This document shows positions 17,119 to 25,818 of a stretch of 64,000 nt of DNA, piece by piece. The notes beneath the pieces are model-generated. The model saw nothing but the letters and a program-made list of their open reading frames with translations. It was not told the origin of the DNA and made no database searches. Source of the DNA: Pseudomonas chlororaphis subsp. chlororaphis. GTDB lineage: Bacteria > Pseudomonadota > Gammaproteobacteria > Pseudomonadales > Pseudomonadaceae. The position numbers and the translations under genes are program-made. Position 1 is the stretch's first letter. Each line of letters begins with the position of its first letter. Where the stretch lies: NCBI RefSeq assembly GCF_003945765.1, contig NZ_CP027712.1, positions 4,836,001 through 4,900,000 on the forward strand, written 5' to 3'.

Positions 17119-17382
17119 ATGGATGACAAGAAATGCTTTGAACGCTCGAACTCCGCGCTCACTCGGCTGGAAGGGAGCATCCTGCTCAGTACAGGCAAAC
17201 ACCCGGAACTGAGTGTCCATCAAGTACATACCCGTGACCCCGAGCATAAGCCCGACAGCAAGCTTCATGCCTTGCTCAAGAAGCTCGCGTGGGTGTTGGC
17301 CTATGCCGGATTTATATCGGCACTGCTGTCCTGGGGACTTAACAGCCGTTTTGGCTTGCTGATCCTTTTACTCCTGCGTTGA
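17119..17382 (+). CDS. Small membrane protein of unknown function
   Basis: An 87-residue open frame with a polar N-terminal half (residues 1-53) and a hydrophobic C-terminal half: LAWVLAYAGFISALLSWGL and, after a short turn with an Arg, GLLILLLL. This suggests one or two membrane segments with the N-terminus in the cytoplasm. The only ribosome site is a weak AGGGA about 14 bases upstream. I do not recognise a family. It stands alone, divergent from yegS and convergent with moeA. Codon use is ordinary for the region. It is probably real, but weaker than its neighbours. Confidence 0.5.
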   Translation: MDDKKCFERSNSALTRLEGSILLSTGKHPELSVHQVHTRDPEHKPDSKLHALLKKLAWVLAYAGFISALLSWGLNSRFGLLILLLLR

Positions 17383-17440
17383 TAGGCAGGGCTCTGGAGG
17401 ATGGACCCGGCGCTGCCGACCAGGTCCGCCTCCCCTGGAG

Positions 17441-18667
17441 TCAGCCCAGGACTTCACTCAATGGGATGAAGTTGACCCAATCGCCCTCAACCAGCGTTCG
17501 CTCTTCCAGTACCTCGACCAGCCCCTCGGCCCAGGCGGCACTGCGCAAGACCCCGGAACTCTGGTTCCGGTAGATGATTGCCCTGCCCTGCTCCAGACGC
17601 CCACGCAGATACTCTCGTCGACTCCCCGGTTTCGACCAGGCAAACCCGGCTGGAACCTGGAACTGCAAGGGCTGCAGCTCCTTCACTCCCTGGCGCCGCA
17701 AAATATAGGGGCGAGCCAGCAAGGCAAAGGTCACCAGTGTCGAGGCCGGGTTACCCGGCAGGCCGATCACCGGCACGCCGCGGAAATGCCCGAAGGTCAA
17801 CGGCTTGCCCGGCTTGATCGCCAGCTTCCAGAGCGCAAGCTCGCCCTCTTCTCTTAAGGCGATGCCCAGGAAATCCGCCTCGCCCACCGATACACCACCG
17901 GTGGACAGGATCAGGTCCACATCCGCCAGTTCGGCAAGGCGCCGCCGGGTCGTGGGCAGATCGTCGGGCAGGATCCCGCCGTCGACCACTTCACAGCCCA
18001 ACCGCTGCAACCAACTACACAGCAGGACACGGTTGCTGTTATAGATCTGCCCGGGACCCAGCACTTGCCCGGGTTCTACCAGCTCGTCGCCGGTGGAGAG
18101 CACGGCGACCCGCACTCGACGCACCACCTCCAGCTCCGCGCCCCCCAAGGAAGCAGCGAGCCCCAGCTCGATCGGCCCCAGCTGCGTTCCGGCCACCAAT
18201 ACACACTCGCCGACCGTGGTTTCCTGGCCTTGGGGACGAATGTTCTGCCCGGCGCTGAGCGGCTCGGTAAAGGACACCCGCCCATCGGCCTGAACCTCGG
18301 CGTTCTCCTGCATTTCCACGCAGTCGGCCCCCGCCGGGACCGGCGCCCCGGTGAAGATGCGTGCGCAGGTACCAGGCGCCAAAGGCTCGGGCGCCTGGCC
18401 GGCGAAAATGCGCTGGCTGACCACAAGGGCCTCACCGCTCCAATCCGCGGCACGCAAGGCATAACCGTCCATGGCGCTGTTGGGCCAGGGCGGAAGATCC
18501 AGGGTGGAAATCAAATCGTCGGCCAAGACCCGGCCTTGAGCTGCCGCCAGCGGCAGCCGCTCGCGCTCGAGAATGGGAGTAGCCTCGGCCATCTCCAGCA
18601 AACGGGCCAATGCGGCCTCGACCGGCATCAAGGCACCGGTCTTGCCCGGCTTACCCACGGGATTCAC
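17441..18667 (-). CDS. moeA: Molybdopterin molybdenumtransferase MoeA
   Basis: A 408-residue MoeA, normal length. Visible motifs are LPPWPNSAMDGYALRA and RIFTGAPVPAGADCV in the N-terminal part, VAVLSTGDELVEPG, ILSTGGVSVGEADF and IKPGKPLTFG in the MoCF-biosynthesis domain, and VIGLPGNPASTLV near the active site. It inserts molybdate into adenylated molybdopterin to give the molybdenum cofactor. Translation begins at a GTG at 18667, inside the last 17 bases of moaB, so the two are translated together. The gene works with moaB and the divergently placed mobA. Confidence 0.94.
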   Translation of the reverse strand: MNPVGKPGKTGALMPVEAALARLLEMAEATPILERERLPLAAAQGRVLADDLISTLDLPPWPNSAMDGYALRAADWSGEALVVSQRIFAGQAPEPLAPGTCARIFTGAPVPAGADCVEMQENAEVQADGRVSFTEPLSAGQNIRPQGQETTVGECVLVAGTQLGPIELGLAASLGGAELEVVRRVRVAVLSTGDELVEPGQVLGPGQIYNSNRVLLCSWLQRLGCEVVDGGILPDDLPTTRRRLAELADVDLILSTGGVSVGEADFLGIALREEGELALWKLAIKPGKPLTFGHFRGVPVIGLPGNPASTLVTFALLARPYILRRQGVKELQPLQFQVPAGFAWSKPGSRREYLRGRLEQGRAIIYRNQSSGVLRSAAWAEGLVEVLEERTLVEGDWVNFIPLSEVLG

Positions 18668-19190
18668 AAGGCGCCGCCTGTTTCAGGTGCGTGACGAAAT
18701 TGCACGGCCGGTGCCGCGAGTCCAACTGCTCGGCCAGTATGCCGTCCCAACCGGTACGCACCGCGTTGGTCGAGCCCGGCAGGCAGCACACCAGCGTGCC
18801 GTTGGCCAGCCCGGCCAAGGCCCGGGACTGCACGGTGGAAGTGCCGATGTCGGCCACCGAGATCTGACGGAACAACTCGCCAAAACCGTCGACCTGTTTG
18901 TCGAGCAGGCAAGACACGGCTTCCGGGGTGCTGTCGCGGCCGGTAAAACCGGTGCCGCCAGTGATCAGCACCACCTGGACCAGGTCGTCGGCGATCCAGG
19001 TCGCCACTTGTGCGCGAATCTTGTAGAGATCGTCCTTGAGCAGGACGCGCGCGGCCAGGTTATGGCCTGCAGCGCTCAGACGATCGACGAAGACCTGGCC
19101 GGAGGTATCGGTCTCCAGGGTCCGGGTATCACTGACAGTCAGCACCGCGATATTCAAGGGTGCAAAAGGTACATCAGCCTTGGCTTTCAT
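18651..19190 (-). CDS. moaB: Molybdopterin adenylyltransferase MoaB
   Basis: A 179-residue MoaB/MogA family protein. The core signature is VLITGGTGFTGRDSTPEAVS, and LNIAVLTVSDTRTLETDTSG opens the domain. The protein adenylates molybdopterin before MoeA adds molybdate. The ATG at 19190 was chosen; a longer in-frame frame to 19448 runs over the divergent mobA. It is the first gene of a moaB-moeA unit, back to back with mobA over an 80-bp intergenic region that must hold both promoters. Confidence 0.92.
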   Translation of the reverse strand: MKAKADVPFAPLNIAVLTVSDTRTLETDTSGQVFVDRLSAAGHNLAARVLLKDDLYKIRAQVATWIADDLVQVVLITGGTGFTGRDSTPEAVSCLLDKQVDGFGELFRQISVADIGTSTVQSRALAGLANGTLVCCLPGSTNAVRTGWDGILAEQLDSRHRPCNFVTHLKQAAPCESRG

Positions 19191-19269
19191 AGGCTCGATC
19201 CAGTTGTAGGAGAAACAGCCCGGTGTTATATCACAGCGCTCTCTTTGACCGCCCCTGTGGAGAAGTGCC

Positions 19270-19878
19270 ATGACCCCGCGCACAGATTTGCCACCCTGCT
19301 CCATTCTGCTCCTGGCCGGTGGACGCGGCCAACGCATGGGCGGAAGGGACAAGGGGCTGATCGAGTGGCAGGGCCGGCCATTGATCGCCCATTTGCATCG
19401 ACTGACCCGCGGCCTGAGCGATGACCTGATCATTTCCTGCAACCGCAATCGCCGGCAGTACGCGCCTTATGCCGACCAACTGGTGCAGGACGAAAGCAAT
19501 GACTTCCCGGGGCCGTTGGCAGGTATTCGTGCCGGATTGGCCGTCGCCCGGCATGCCCGACTGCTGGTGTTGCCTTGCGACGTGCCGCGCATCGATGCGC
19601 AACTGATCGACGCCATGCGGCAAAGCGCCGCCCTGCATCCGGACAAACCACTGATGCTGCGCCATGGCGAGCACTGGGAACCCTTGCTGTGTATCATTCC
19701 GCGCACGCTGCTCGGCACCTTCGACGGAGCCTGGCAGAACGGTGAGCGCAGCCCCGGACGTATCATGCGCGGGCTGGATGCTCAGGCCCTGCAATGTCCC
19801 GCAAACGATCCCCGATTGGCTAATCTGAATACACCAGAGCTGTTAAGCCAGCAGCACGGCGTGTCAGAATGCCCTTAA
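19270..19878 (+). CDS. mobA: Molybdenum cofactor guanylyltransferase MobA
   Basis: A 202-residue nucleotidyltransferase. The GTP-binding loop is [18 protein letters not shown] at residues 13-30, followed by [12 protein letters not shown]. Metal-binding [11 protein letters not shown] and [12 protein letters not shown] are in expected order. It attaches GMP to the molybdenum cofactor to make the dinucleotide form used by the DMSO-reductase family enzymes such as nitrate reductase. The start is the ATG at 19270, with GGAGAAG upstream. It is divergent from moaB-moeA, completing a compact set of late cofactor genes. Confidence 0.92.
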   Translation: MTPRTDLPPCSILLLAGGRGQRMGGRDKGLIEWQGRPLIAHLHRLTRGLSDDLIISCNRNRRQYAPYADQLVQDESNDFPGPLAGIRAGLAVARHARLLVLPCDVPRIDAQLIDAMRQSAALHPDKPLMLRHGEHWEPLLCIIPRTLLGTFDGAWQNGERSPGRIMRGLDAQALQCPANDPRLANLNTPELLSQQHGVSECP

Positions 19879-19949
19879 CTCAAGGAACTTGCAGGCGTTG
19901 TATACGTCTCAAGCACAGCAACTAAAAGTATTCATCTCGGAGACACATA

Positions 19950-20171
19950 ATGATTCAGCGGACTCTCGCCACTCTCATGCTCGCACTGGGCCTTGCCACT
20001 CTCGCCGGTTGCGCATCGCCTACTGTGATCACCCTGAATGACGGTCGCGAAATCCAGGCCGTCGATACGCCGAAATACGATGAGGATTCCGGTTTCTACG
20101 AGTTCGAACAACTGGACGGCAAACAAACCCGCATCAACAAGGATCAGGTTCGTACGGTAAAAGAGCTGTAA
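19950..20171 (+). CDS. YgdI/YgdR-family small lipoprotein
   Basis: A 73-residue lipoprotein. The signal peptide LMLALGLATLAGCAS ends in a lipobox with the modified Cys at about residue 24. The mature part is one small SH3-like DUF903 domain: TVITLNDGREIQAVDTPKY and FYEFEQLDGKQTRINKDQV. GGAGACAC before the ATG gives a ribosome site. After Cys the residues are Ala-Ser, so transport to the outer membrane is expected. Function is not known for the family. A long perfect hairpin terminates the gene. Confidence 0.92.
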   Translation: MIQRTLATLMLALGLATLAGCASPTVITLNDGREIQAVDTPKYDEDSGFYEFEQLDGKQTRINKDQVRTVKEL

Positions 20172-20185
20172 TCCATACCGTTACG

Positions 20186-20229
20186 CCAGAAACGATAAAG
20201 CCCGCTTTCGCGGGCTTTATCGTTTCTGG
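20186..20229. terminator. Long bidirectional terminator hairpin
   Basis: Two 20-base arms, CCAGAAACGATAAAGCCCGC at 20186-20205 and its exact reverse complement at 20210-20229, flank a TTTC loop. The GC-rich tip is followed on each side by an A- or T-containing run. It separates the lipoprotein gene from the convergent pseudouridine synthase and can stop both transcripts. Confidence 0.93.
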
Positions 20230-20251
20230 CAGCAGCAAGCAGTTGCCTGGA

Positions 20252-21142
20252 TTACCACTGCAAGGTGATCCGACTCTCAAACTCGCGCTCCTCCCCTGTC
20301 AGCGGGTCGGTAAAACGCAGGCCCTGGGCCAGCAGTTTGAGCGGCTTGGCGTAATCGTCCTCCACATCCTTGAGCGCATCGGGATAAAACGGGTCGTTGC
20401 AGATCGCCGCCCCCAGCGCACTCATGTGCACCCGCAACTGGTGCTTTTTGCCGGTCACCGGATACAGCCCATAACGCCAGAGGTCACCGTTCTTTTCCCG
20501 GACCTCCAGTGCCGTTTCCGTATTAGGCGTACCAGGCCCTTCCTGCATCCGGAAAAAGGGCTCGCCATCGATCAGGCGGCTTTTATGCACCCGTGGAAAC
20601 TCAAGACCGGGCAAGGCCGGTGCGATGGCCTCGTAGCGCTTGTCGATCCTGCGCGTCGGGAACAGCGACTGATAGGCCGAGCGGCTTTGCGGATTGGCCG
20701 AAAACAACACCAGGCCCGCCGTATGCCGGTCGATGCGATGCAGAGGCACCAGGTGGGGATTGTCCAGGCTGCGGATCAAGCGGCGCAGCAAGGTTTGCTC
20801 GACATATTCCCCCGCCGGGGTGACCGGCAGGAAATGCGGCTTGTCCGCCACCACCAGGTGCTCATCGACGTAAAGAATCGACTCCTGCACCGGGATGACC
20901 TTTTCGTCGGGCACTTCGCGAAAATAATGAATGCGCAGGCCTTCGCGGTATGCCAGGTCGACACCGATCGGTAGTCCCTGTCCATCGAGCACCCGGCCGC
21001 GGGCGATCCGGCTCAGCCACTGCTCACGGCTGATGGTGCTGAAATGGTCACACAGGCAATCCAGTACGGTTGGCCATGAACCGGGGGGCAGGTACAGGGT
21101 GCTGGCCTGATGCTGTGCGGCAAAAAAAGGTACGGAAGACAT
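20252..21142 (-). CDS. RluA-family pseudouridine synthase
   Basis: About 296 residues from the ATG at 21142 (an in-frame ATG at 21175 would add 11). The catalytic motif is VPLHRIDRHTAGLVLFS, with the RluA-family HRxDxxT(A/S)G pattern that holds the active Asp. Supporting stretches are VVADKPHFLPVTP and TGKKHQLRVHMSALG, typical of the family. It converts particular uridines in rRNA or tRNA to pseudouridine; the target base cannot be inferred. An N-terminal extension (VLDCLCDHF to LSRIARGRVL) looks like the small S4-like part found in many members. It is monocistronic, convergent with the lipoprotein gene. Confidence 0.88.
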   Translation of the reverse strand: MSSVPFFAAQHQASTLYLPPGSWPTVLDCLCDHFSTISREQWLSRIARGRVLDGQGLPIGVDLAYREGLRIHYFREVPDEKVIPVQESILYVDEHLVVADKPHFLPVTPAGEYVEQTLLRRLIRSLDNPHLVPLHRIDRHTAGLVLFSANPQSRSAYQSLFPTRRIDKRYEAIAPALPGLEFPRVHKSRLIDGEPFFRMQEGPGTPNTETALEVREKNGDLWRYGLYPVTGKKHQLRVHMSALGAAICNDPFYPDALKDVEDDYAKPLKLLAQGLRFTDPLTGEEREFESRITLQW

Positions 21143-21230
21143 ACAAAAGCTCGAGCGGACAATGCAGAGCGACATTATCCAACATGGGTCCCGGGGAGCC
21201 TAGGAGAGTTTCCCCCTCCGGAACCTGCGA

Positions 21231-21554
21231 CTAAGCCCGGGCCACGCCGGCTTGCGCGGCGGCATCGGTGAACTCCTTCAGCCAGCGCAGCACATCGACC
21301 GCCTCCCAGCGGGCCGGGTCATACAGCGCATACAACAACCCCTGATACCCCACCACGTCCAGTTGCCGGTGATAACCCGCACGCTGGAACAGAGCTTCGA
21401 TTTCGGCAAAGCAGGTATTGAAATGCAGCTTGTTGAACGGTGTCTTGCCTTCCGTGACCAGGCCGTCCAGGCGCAGTTCGAGTACCGCTTCGCGCACCAC
21501 ATCGGCGGACATGCGGTTCACACTGCTCTTCAATTGTTCGACATTGACCATCAT
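21231..21554 (-). CDS. Conserved uncharacterised protein in an SOS-type operon
   Basis: A 107-residue soluble protein starting at the first of two adjacent ATGs (21554 or 21551); AAGGA lies just upstream. No known domain is recognised. It looks helical, with LKSSVNRMSADVVREAVLEL, FNTCFAEIEALFQRAGYH and WEAVDVLRWLKEFTDAAAQA. It lies 53 bp downstream of the UmuD-like gene on the same strand with no terminator between, so it should share the LexA-type promoter. A role in DNA-damage response is inferred by context only. Confidence 0.75.
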   Translation of the reverse strand: MMVNVEQLKSSVNRMSADVVREAVLELRLDGLVTEGKTPFNKLHFNTCFAEIEALFQRAGYHRQLDVVGYQGLLYALYDPARWEAVDVLRWLKEFTDAAAQAGVARA

Positions 21555-21607
21555 CAGTCCTTCTACCCTCTCATTCATCCACTGAGCACACGCCCTGCGC
21601 ATCGATA

Positions 21608-22036
21608 TCAGCCACGGCCGACATAACTGACCACCCACAACACCACGCCCCAGATTTGCGCCGAGTCCCGATCGTCCAGGGGGATCGGTGCAATCGAAGG
21701 TCGCGCCGCCTTGAGCAGCAGCCCACCCTTGGGATCGGGCGCCAGCAGGCGCACGCCATAGGCGTCTTCGCCATCGAGATGGGCCACCACGTACTGATCC
21801 ACCGCCGGGGCCGCCGAACGATCGACGATCAGCCGGTCGCCGGGATAGATCCCGAAGCCCAGCAGGCTGTCGTCATCCACCAGCACCGCGCGGATCTGCG
21901 GCGCTCCGAGCCCCACGGTACGATCCAGGGAAAAACCGCCTTCGAACGTGAGCCCGGCGGCAAACCCGTCGTGCCCTGCATGCTCGGGCGACAGGTGTTG
22001 CAAACGCTCGGCGCGGGCGAGGATTGTGAGAGACAT
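21608..22036 (-). CDS. UmuD/LexA-like S24 protein, catalytic lysine missing
   Basis: A 142-residue protein with an S24 peptidase fold. The serine segment aligns as VLVDDDSLLGFGIYPGDRLIVD, with Ser57 in the nucleophile position. In UmuD the general-base Lys sits 37 residues later; here that position falls at Gly94 in DGEDAYGVRLL, and the nearest Lys is residue 103. Ala-Gly pairs occur at 20-21 and 27-28. No UmuC follows. The start is the ATG at 22036; a consensus LexA box lies just upstream. It may act as a binding or regulatory UmuD-like subunit rather than a self-cleaving one. The domain is clear, activity is not. Confidence 0.85.
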   Translation of the reverse strand: MSLTILARAERLQHLSPEHAGHDGFAAGLTFEGGFSLDRTVGLGAPQIRAVLVDDDSLLGFGIYPGDRLIVDRSAAPAVDQYVVAHLDGEDAYGVRLLAPDPKGGLLLKAARPSIAPIPLDDRDSAQIWGVVLWVVSYVGRG

Positions 22037-22052
22037 GACGAACCATCCCGAT

Positions 22053-22072
22053 AACTGTACGCATATACAGTA
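22053..22072. promoter_or_regulatory. LexA box (SOS operator)
   Basis: AACTGTACGCATATACAGTA contains CTGT-N8-ACAG (22055-22070), the gammaproteobacterial LexA consensus with perfect outer halves. It sits 16 bases before the ATG of the UmuD-like gene on the reverse strand. It therefore should repress that gene and its downstream partner until DNA damage. It lies in the gap after the glutaredoxin-like gene. Confidence 0.88.
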
Positions 22073-22149
22073 ACCGAATAATCGGGATCCCGCCAAGGGA
22101 TTGCAGCGCAGGCGACAAACGGAAAGGGTCGTGCCAGCGACAGGCCGGC

Positions 22150-22386
22150 TCAGCGCAGGAAGGCCACCACCTGCTCGGCATCGAACGGCCAGCCCAGCTC
22201 GGCGCCGTTGTCCACGCGGCGCAGGACCGGGATACGCAGGCCATACGCCTCGAACAGGGTTTCGTCTTCCGCGATATCCACCAGCTCGACCATCAGCCCG
22301 TGCTCCACCAGCGGCATCAACTCCGCCTCGGCGAGTTCGCACAGGTGGCAGCCCAGGGTGCCGAACAGCTGACATTCAGGAGGCAT
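22150..22386 (-). CDS. Glutaredoxin-like (DUF836) thiol protein
   Basis: A 78-residue thioredoxin-fold protein with the active-site CxxC in FGTLGCHLCELAEAEL (Cys13 and Cys16). The strand ELVDIAEDETLFEAYG and the cis-Pro segment YGLRIPVLRRVDNG complete the fold, which is full length for the DUF836 glutaredoxin-like family. It is likely to take part in dithiol exchange; substrates are unknown. It is 113 bp upstream of the LexA-controlled genes on the same strand, but the LexA box lies after it, so it is probably transcribed separately. Confidence 0.87.
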   Translation of the reverse strand: MPPECQLFGTLGCHLCELAEAELMPLVEHGLMVELVDIAEDETLFEAYGLRIPVLRRVDNGAELGWPFDAEQVVAFLR

Positions 22387-22596
22387 GACATACAGACCGA
22401 AAAGAGACAGGCGCTTATTCTAGGCCGGCGGAAAAAAGCCGTCGACCGATGAACGCAGCATCCTGCGGTCAGCAGCAATCATCGACAAGCATTCTGCCAA
22501 ACAGCTGATGCAGGTCAGCGCCGCCAACTTGCGGTTGAGTGACCCTCGCGGCTTTTTTTGCCTCTACGCTCTGTCATTACAACCCGCCGCCCGGAG

Positions 22597-24561
22597 ATGT
22601 CTGTGTTCGCCAATCTGTTGATCATCCTCGCTTCATCCCTGGTGGTGATTGCCCTGTTCCGCCGCTTGCGCCTGCCGCCCGTGCTGGGCTACCTGTGCGT
22701 GGGCCTGCTGGTGGGGCCGACCGCCTTCGGCTGGGTCAACGACAACGAAAACCTGCCCGACCTGGCGGAGTTGGGGGTGGTGTTCCTGCTGTTTTCCCTG
22801 GGACTGGAGTTTTCCGTATCGAAAATGCTGGCCCTGCGCCAGGTGGTATTCGGCCTGGGCAGCCTGCAAGTGCTGTGCAGCGGCGCCGTCCTTGGCGGCC
22901 TGCTGATTCTCGCCGGCGTACCGCTGATCCCGGCTCTGCTGCTTGGTGCGGGCCTGGCGCTGTCCTCCACCGCCATTGTCAGCAAGGAGCTGGGCAGCCT
23001 CGGGGAAATCTTCAGCAGCCACGGGCAGAATGCGATCGGCGTGTTGCTGTTCCAGGACGTGGTGGCCGTGCTGTTGCTGACCCTGGTGCCGGTATTCGCC
23101 GGCAACACTGAACAGGCCTGGTACTGGGCCCTGCCCCTGACGCTGGGCAAGACCGCCCTGCTGTTCATCGGCCTGGCGCTGGCCAGCCGCTGGCTGCTGC
23201 CCCGGCTGTTCCACGAGGTGGCCGCCTCCCATTCCGCCGAGCTGTTCGTGCTGCTGGCCCTGGTCATCGTCCTGCTGACCGCCTGGCTGACCCACCTGCT
23301 CGGCCTGTCCCCCGCCCTTGGTGCGTTCCTCGCCGGCATGCTGCTTGGGGAGAGCCGCTACCGGCACCAGATCGAGGCCGATATCCGGCCGTTCCGCGAC
23401 ATTCTGCTGGGGCTGTTTTTCGTCAGCATCGGCATGCTGATCGACCTGCAATTGTTCGCCAGCCATGCCCTGTTGGTCCTCGGCCTGACCCTGGCCCTGA
23501 TGCTGATCAAGGGTGCCGTGGTGGCACTGTTGCTCAAGCTGCGCGGCAGCGACGGCGAGACGGCCTGGCGCAGTGGCCTGGCCCTGGCCCAGGGCGGCGA
23601 GTTCTGTTTTGCGCTGATGGCGCAGATGCAGCAGAGCCAGTTGATGCCGGCCGAGCTGAGCGGCCTGCTGCTGGCCGCGACCTTCTGTTCGATGCTGCTG
23701 ACGCCCCTGCTGCTGCGCGCCGCCCCGGGCATTGCCGCGCGCCTGCACCGCAAGCCGAACCAGGAGGCCCACCTGGAAGAAATCAGCGCCCTCAACGCCG
23801 CATTGCAGGACCATGTGGTGATCTGTGGATATGGCCGTGTCGGCCAGTCGATCGGCCGCTTCCTGCGCCGCGAACAGCAGCGCTTCATTGCCCTGGACGA
23901 CGACCCGGTGCGGGTCCAGGAAGCCGCGGCCGGCGAAAGCTGCGTGCATTACGGCGACTCCCGCCGCGCCGAGCTGCTGGCGGCGGTCGGCCTCGAACGC
24001 GCGCGGCTGCTGGTGATTGCCGTGGACAAGACCGACATCGCCCTCAACGTGCTGAAAAGCGCGCGCCGGATCAACAGCGAAGTGCCGATCCTGGTGCGCA
24101 CCCGGGACGACAGCCAACTGGCCGAACTGAAAGCCGCCGGTGCCAGCGAAGTGGTGCCGGAGCTACTGGAGTCGAGCCTGATGCTGGCGTCCCATGCGCT
24201 GGTGATGCTCGGGCTACCGGAACACCAGGTACAGATCAAGGTCGACGAGGTTCGCCACAACCGCTATCGCCTGCTGCATGGTTTCTACCATGGGGCGCAG
24301 ACCGACCTGCTGGACAATCGCGGCCAGCCGCGGGTGCTGATGCATGCGGTCAATCTCGGCAGCGCAGCCCACGCCTGCGACCTGGCCCTCGGCGAGCTGG
24401 CGCTGGAGCAATTGGGTGTGGATGTGCAAGGCGTGCAGCGCGATGGCCGCGACCTGGAGCTGGCCGCCGGCACCCTGCTGCGAGCCGGCGATACGGTGTT
24501 GATGTCCGGCCCGCTGGCGGCCATCGAAGCGTCGGAGGCGCGCCTGCTCGGCGGCCAATGA
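22597..24561 (+). CDS. CPA2-family cation/proton antiporter with RCK domain (Kef-like)
   Basis: About 654 residues. The first 390 form a Na+/H+-exchanger-type membrane domain of roughly 12 segments, beginning FANLLIILASSLVVIALF and including LALSSTAIVSKELGSLGE and LGAFLAGMLLGESRYRHQIE. A TrkA-N (RCK) nucleotide-binding domain follows, with HVVICGYGRVGQSIGRFL, and then a TrkA-C domain at the end (residues about 580-650). This is the KefB/KefC/YbaL plan for regulated K+ or monovalent cation efflux coupled to protons. The ATG at 22597 begins right at homology; an earlier in-frame start at 22558 seems unlikely. Ion specificity is not readable. Confidence 0.9.
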   Translation: MSVFANLLIILASSLVVIALFRRLRLPPVLGYLCVGLLVGPTAFGWVNDNENLPDLAELGVVFLLFSLGLEFSVSKMLALRQVVFGLGSLQVLCSGAVLGGLLILAGVPLIPALLLGAGLALSSTAIVSKELGSLGEIFSSHGQNAIGVLLFQDVVAVLLLTLVPVFAGNTEQAWYWALPLTLGKTALLFIGLALASRWLLPRLFHEVAASHSAELFVLLALVIVLLTAWLTHLLGLSPALGAFLAGMLLGESRYRHQIEADIRPFRDILLGLFFVSIGMLIDLQLFASHALLVLGLTLALMLIKGAVVALLLKLRGSDGETAWRSGLALAQGGEFCFALMAQMQQSQLMPAELSGLLLAATFCSMLLTPLLLRAAPGIAARLHRKPNQEAHLEEISALNAALQDHVVICGYGRVGQSIGRFLRREQQRFIALDDDPVRVQEAAAGESCVHYGDSRRAELLAAVGLERARLLVIAVDKTDIALNVLKSARRINSEVPILVRTRDDSQLAELKAAGASEVVPELLESSLMLASHALVMLGLPEHQVQIKVDEVRHNRYRLLHGFYHGAQTDLLDNRGQPRVLMHAVNLGSAAHACDLALGELALEQLGVDVQGVQRDGRDLELAAGTLLRAGDTVLMSGPLAAIEASEARLLGGQ

Positions 24562-24609
24562 TCAGCGGCAGCGGCCCTGGCCGGGTACTCCAGCCTGGGC
24601 CGCATGGGC

Positions 24610-25818
24610 TCAGTCCTGGCTGACCGCGCCGATCTTGTGCAGCGACAGGTCGGCGCCGTAGTACTCCTGCTCCTGCGTCAGGCGCAGGCCGCAGAGCGCC
24701 TTGATCGCGCCGTACACCATAAAGCCGCCGACCAGCGCTACCAGCACGCCCAGGCCGGTACCGATCAACTGGCTGACCAGGCTGACGCCGCCCAGGCCAC
24801 CCAAGGCGCTCTGGCCGAAGATCCCGCAGGCGATACCGCCCCACACGCCGCACAGCCCGTGCAGTGGCCAGACACCCAGCACATCGTCGATCTTCCAACG
24901 GGTCTGGGTGGCGATAAAGCACCAGACGAACAGCGCGCCGGCAATCGCCCCGGTGATCAGCGCGCCCACCGGATGCATCAGGTCGGAGCCGGCGCAGATC
25001 GCCACCAGCCCGGCCAGCGGGCCGTTGTGCAGGAAGCCCGGGTCGTTGCGCCCGACGATCAGCGCCGCCACGGTGCCGCCGACCATGGCCATCAGCGAAT
25101 TCACCGCCACCAGCCCGCTGACCGCCTGCAGGGTCTGCGCGCTCATCACGTTGAAGCCGAACCAGCCGATAATCAGGATCCACGACCCCAAGGCCAGGAA
25201 CGGGATGCTCGACGGCGCGAACGCCACCAGCTTGCCGTCGCGATAACGACCGTTGCGCGACCCGAGCAACAGCACCGCGGCCAGCGCCAGCCAGCCGCCC
25301 ATGGCATGCACCACCACCGAGCCGGCGAAATCATGGAAGCTCGCGCCGAAGCTCGCCAGCAACCAGGCTTGCAGGCCATAGTTGCCGTTCCACACCAGGC
25401 CTTCGAAGAAGGGATAGATAAAGGCCACGATCAGCGCCGTGGCGCAGAGCTGCGGGACGAACCGCGCACGCTCGGCAATGCCGCCGGAAATGATCGCCGG
25501 GATGGCCGCGGCAAACGTCAGCAGGAAGAAGAACTTCACCAGTCCGTAGCCGTGATCGGCGCTGATCACCGCCGCCGGTTGCAGGAAGCTGACGCCGTAG
25601 GAGATCCAATAGCCTATAAAGAAATAGGCCAGGGTCGAGACCGCGAAGTCGCTGAGGATCTTCGACAAGGCGTTGACCTGGTTTTTCTGACGCACCGTGC
25701 CCACCTCAAGAAAGGCGAAGCCGGCATGCATGGCCAGGACCATGACCGCACCGATAAGGATGAACAGGGTATTGGAACCATGGACCAGAGTGTCCACAGC
25801 GCTTTGCAGATTTTCCAT
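24610..25818 (-). CDS. amtB: Ammonium transporter
   Basis: A 402-residue Amt/MEP/Rh channel with 11 membrane segments. The twin pore histidines are in ASFHDFAGSVVVHAMGG and LHGLCGVWGGIACGIFG. The GxxxFxEVG-type start (MHAGFAFLEVGTVRQKN) is intact, and the cytosolic C-terminal tail with LTQEQEYYGADLSLHKIG is present. The ATG at 25818 fits where family homology begins; an in-frame start at 25923 would add 35 doubtful residues. There is no glnK beside it, so it is a secondary Amt not in the usual glnK-amtB operon. It conducts ammonium/ammonia. Confidence 0.92.
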   Translation of the reverse strand: MENLQSAVDTLVHGSNTLFILIGAVMVLAMHAGFAFLEVGTVRQKNQVNALSKILSDFAVSTLAYFFIGYWISYGVSFLQPAAVISADHGYGLVKFFFLLTFAAAIPAIISGGIAERARFVPQLCATALIVAFIYPFFEGLVWNGNYGLQAWLLASFGASFHDFAGSVVVHAMGGWLALAAVLLLGSRNGRYRDGKLVAFAPSSIPFLALGSWILIIGWFGFNVMSAQTLQAVSGLVAVNSLMAMVGGTVAALIVGRNDPGFLHNGPLAGLVAICAGSDLMHPVGALITGAIAGALFVWCFIATQTRWKIDDVLGVWPLHGLCGVWGGIACGIFGQSALGGLGGVSLVSQLIGTGLGVLVALVGGFMVYGAIKALCGLRLTQEQEYYGADLSLHKIGAVSQD

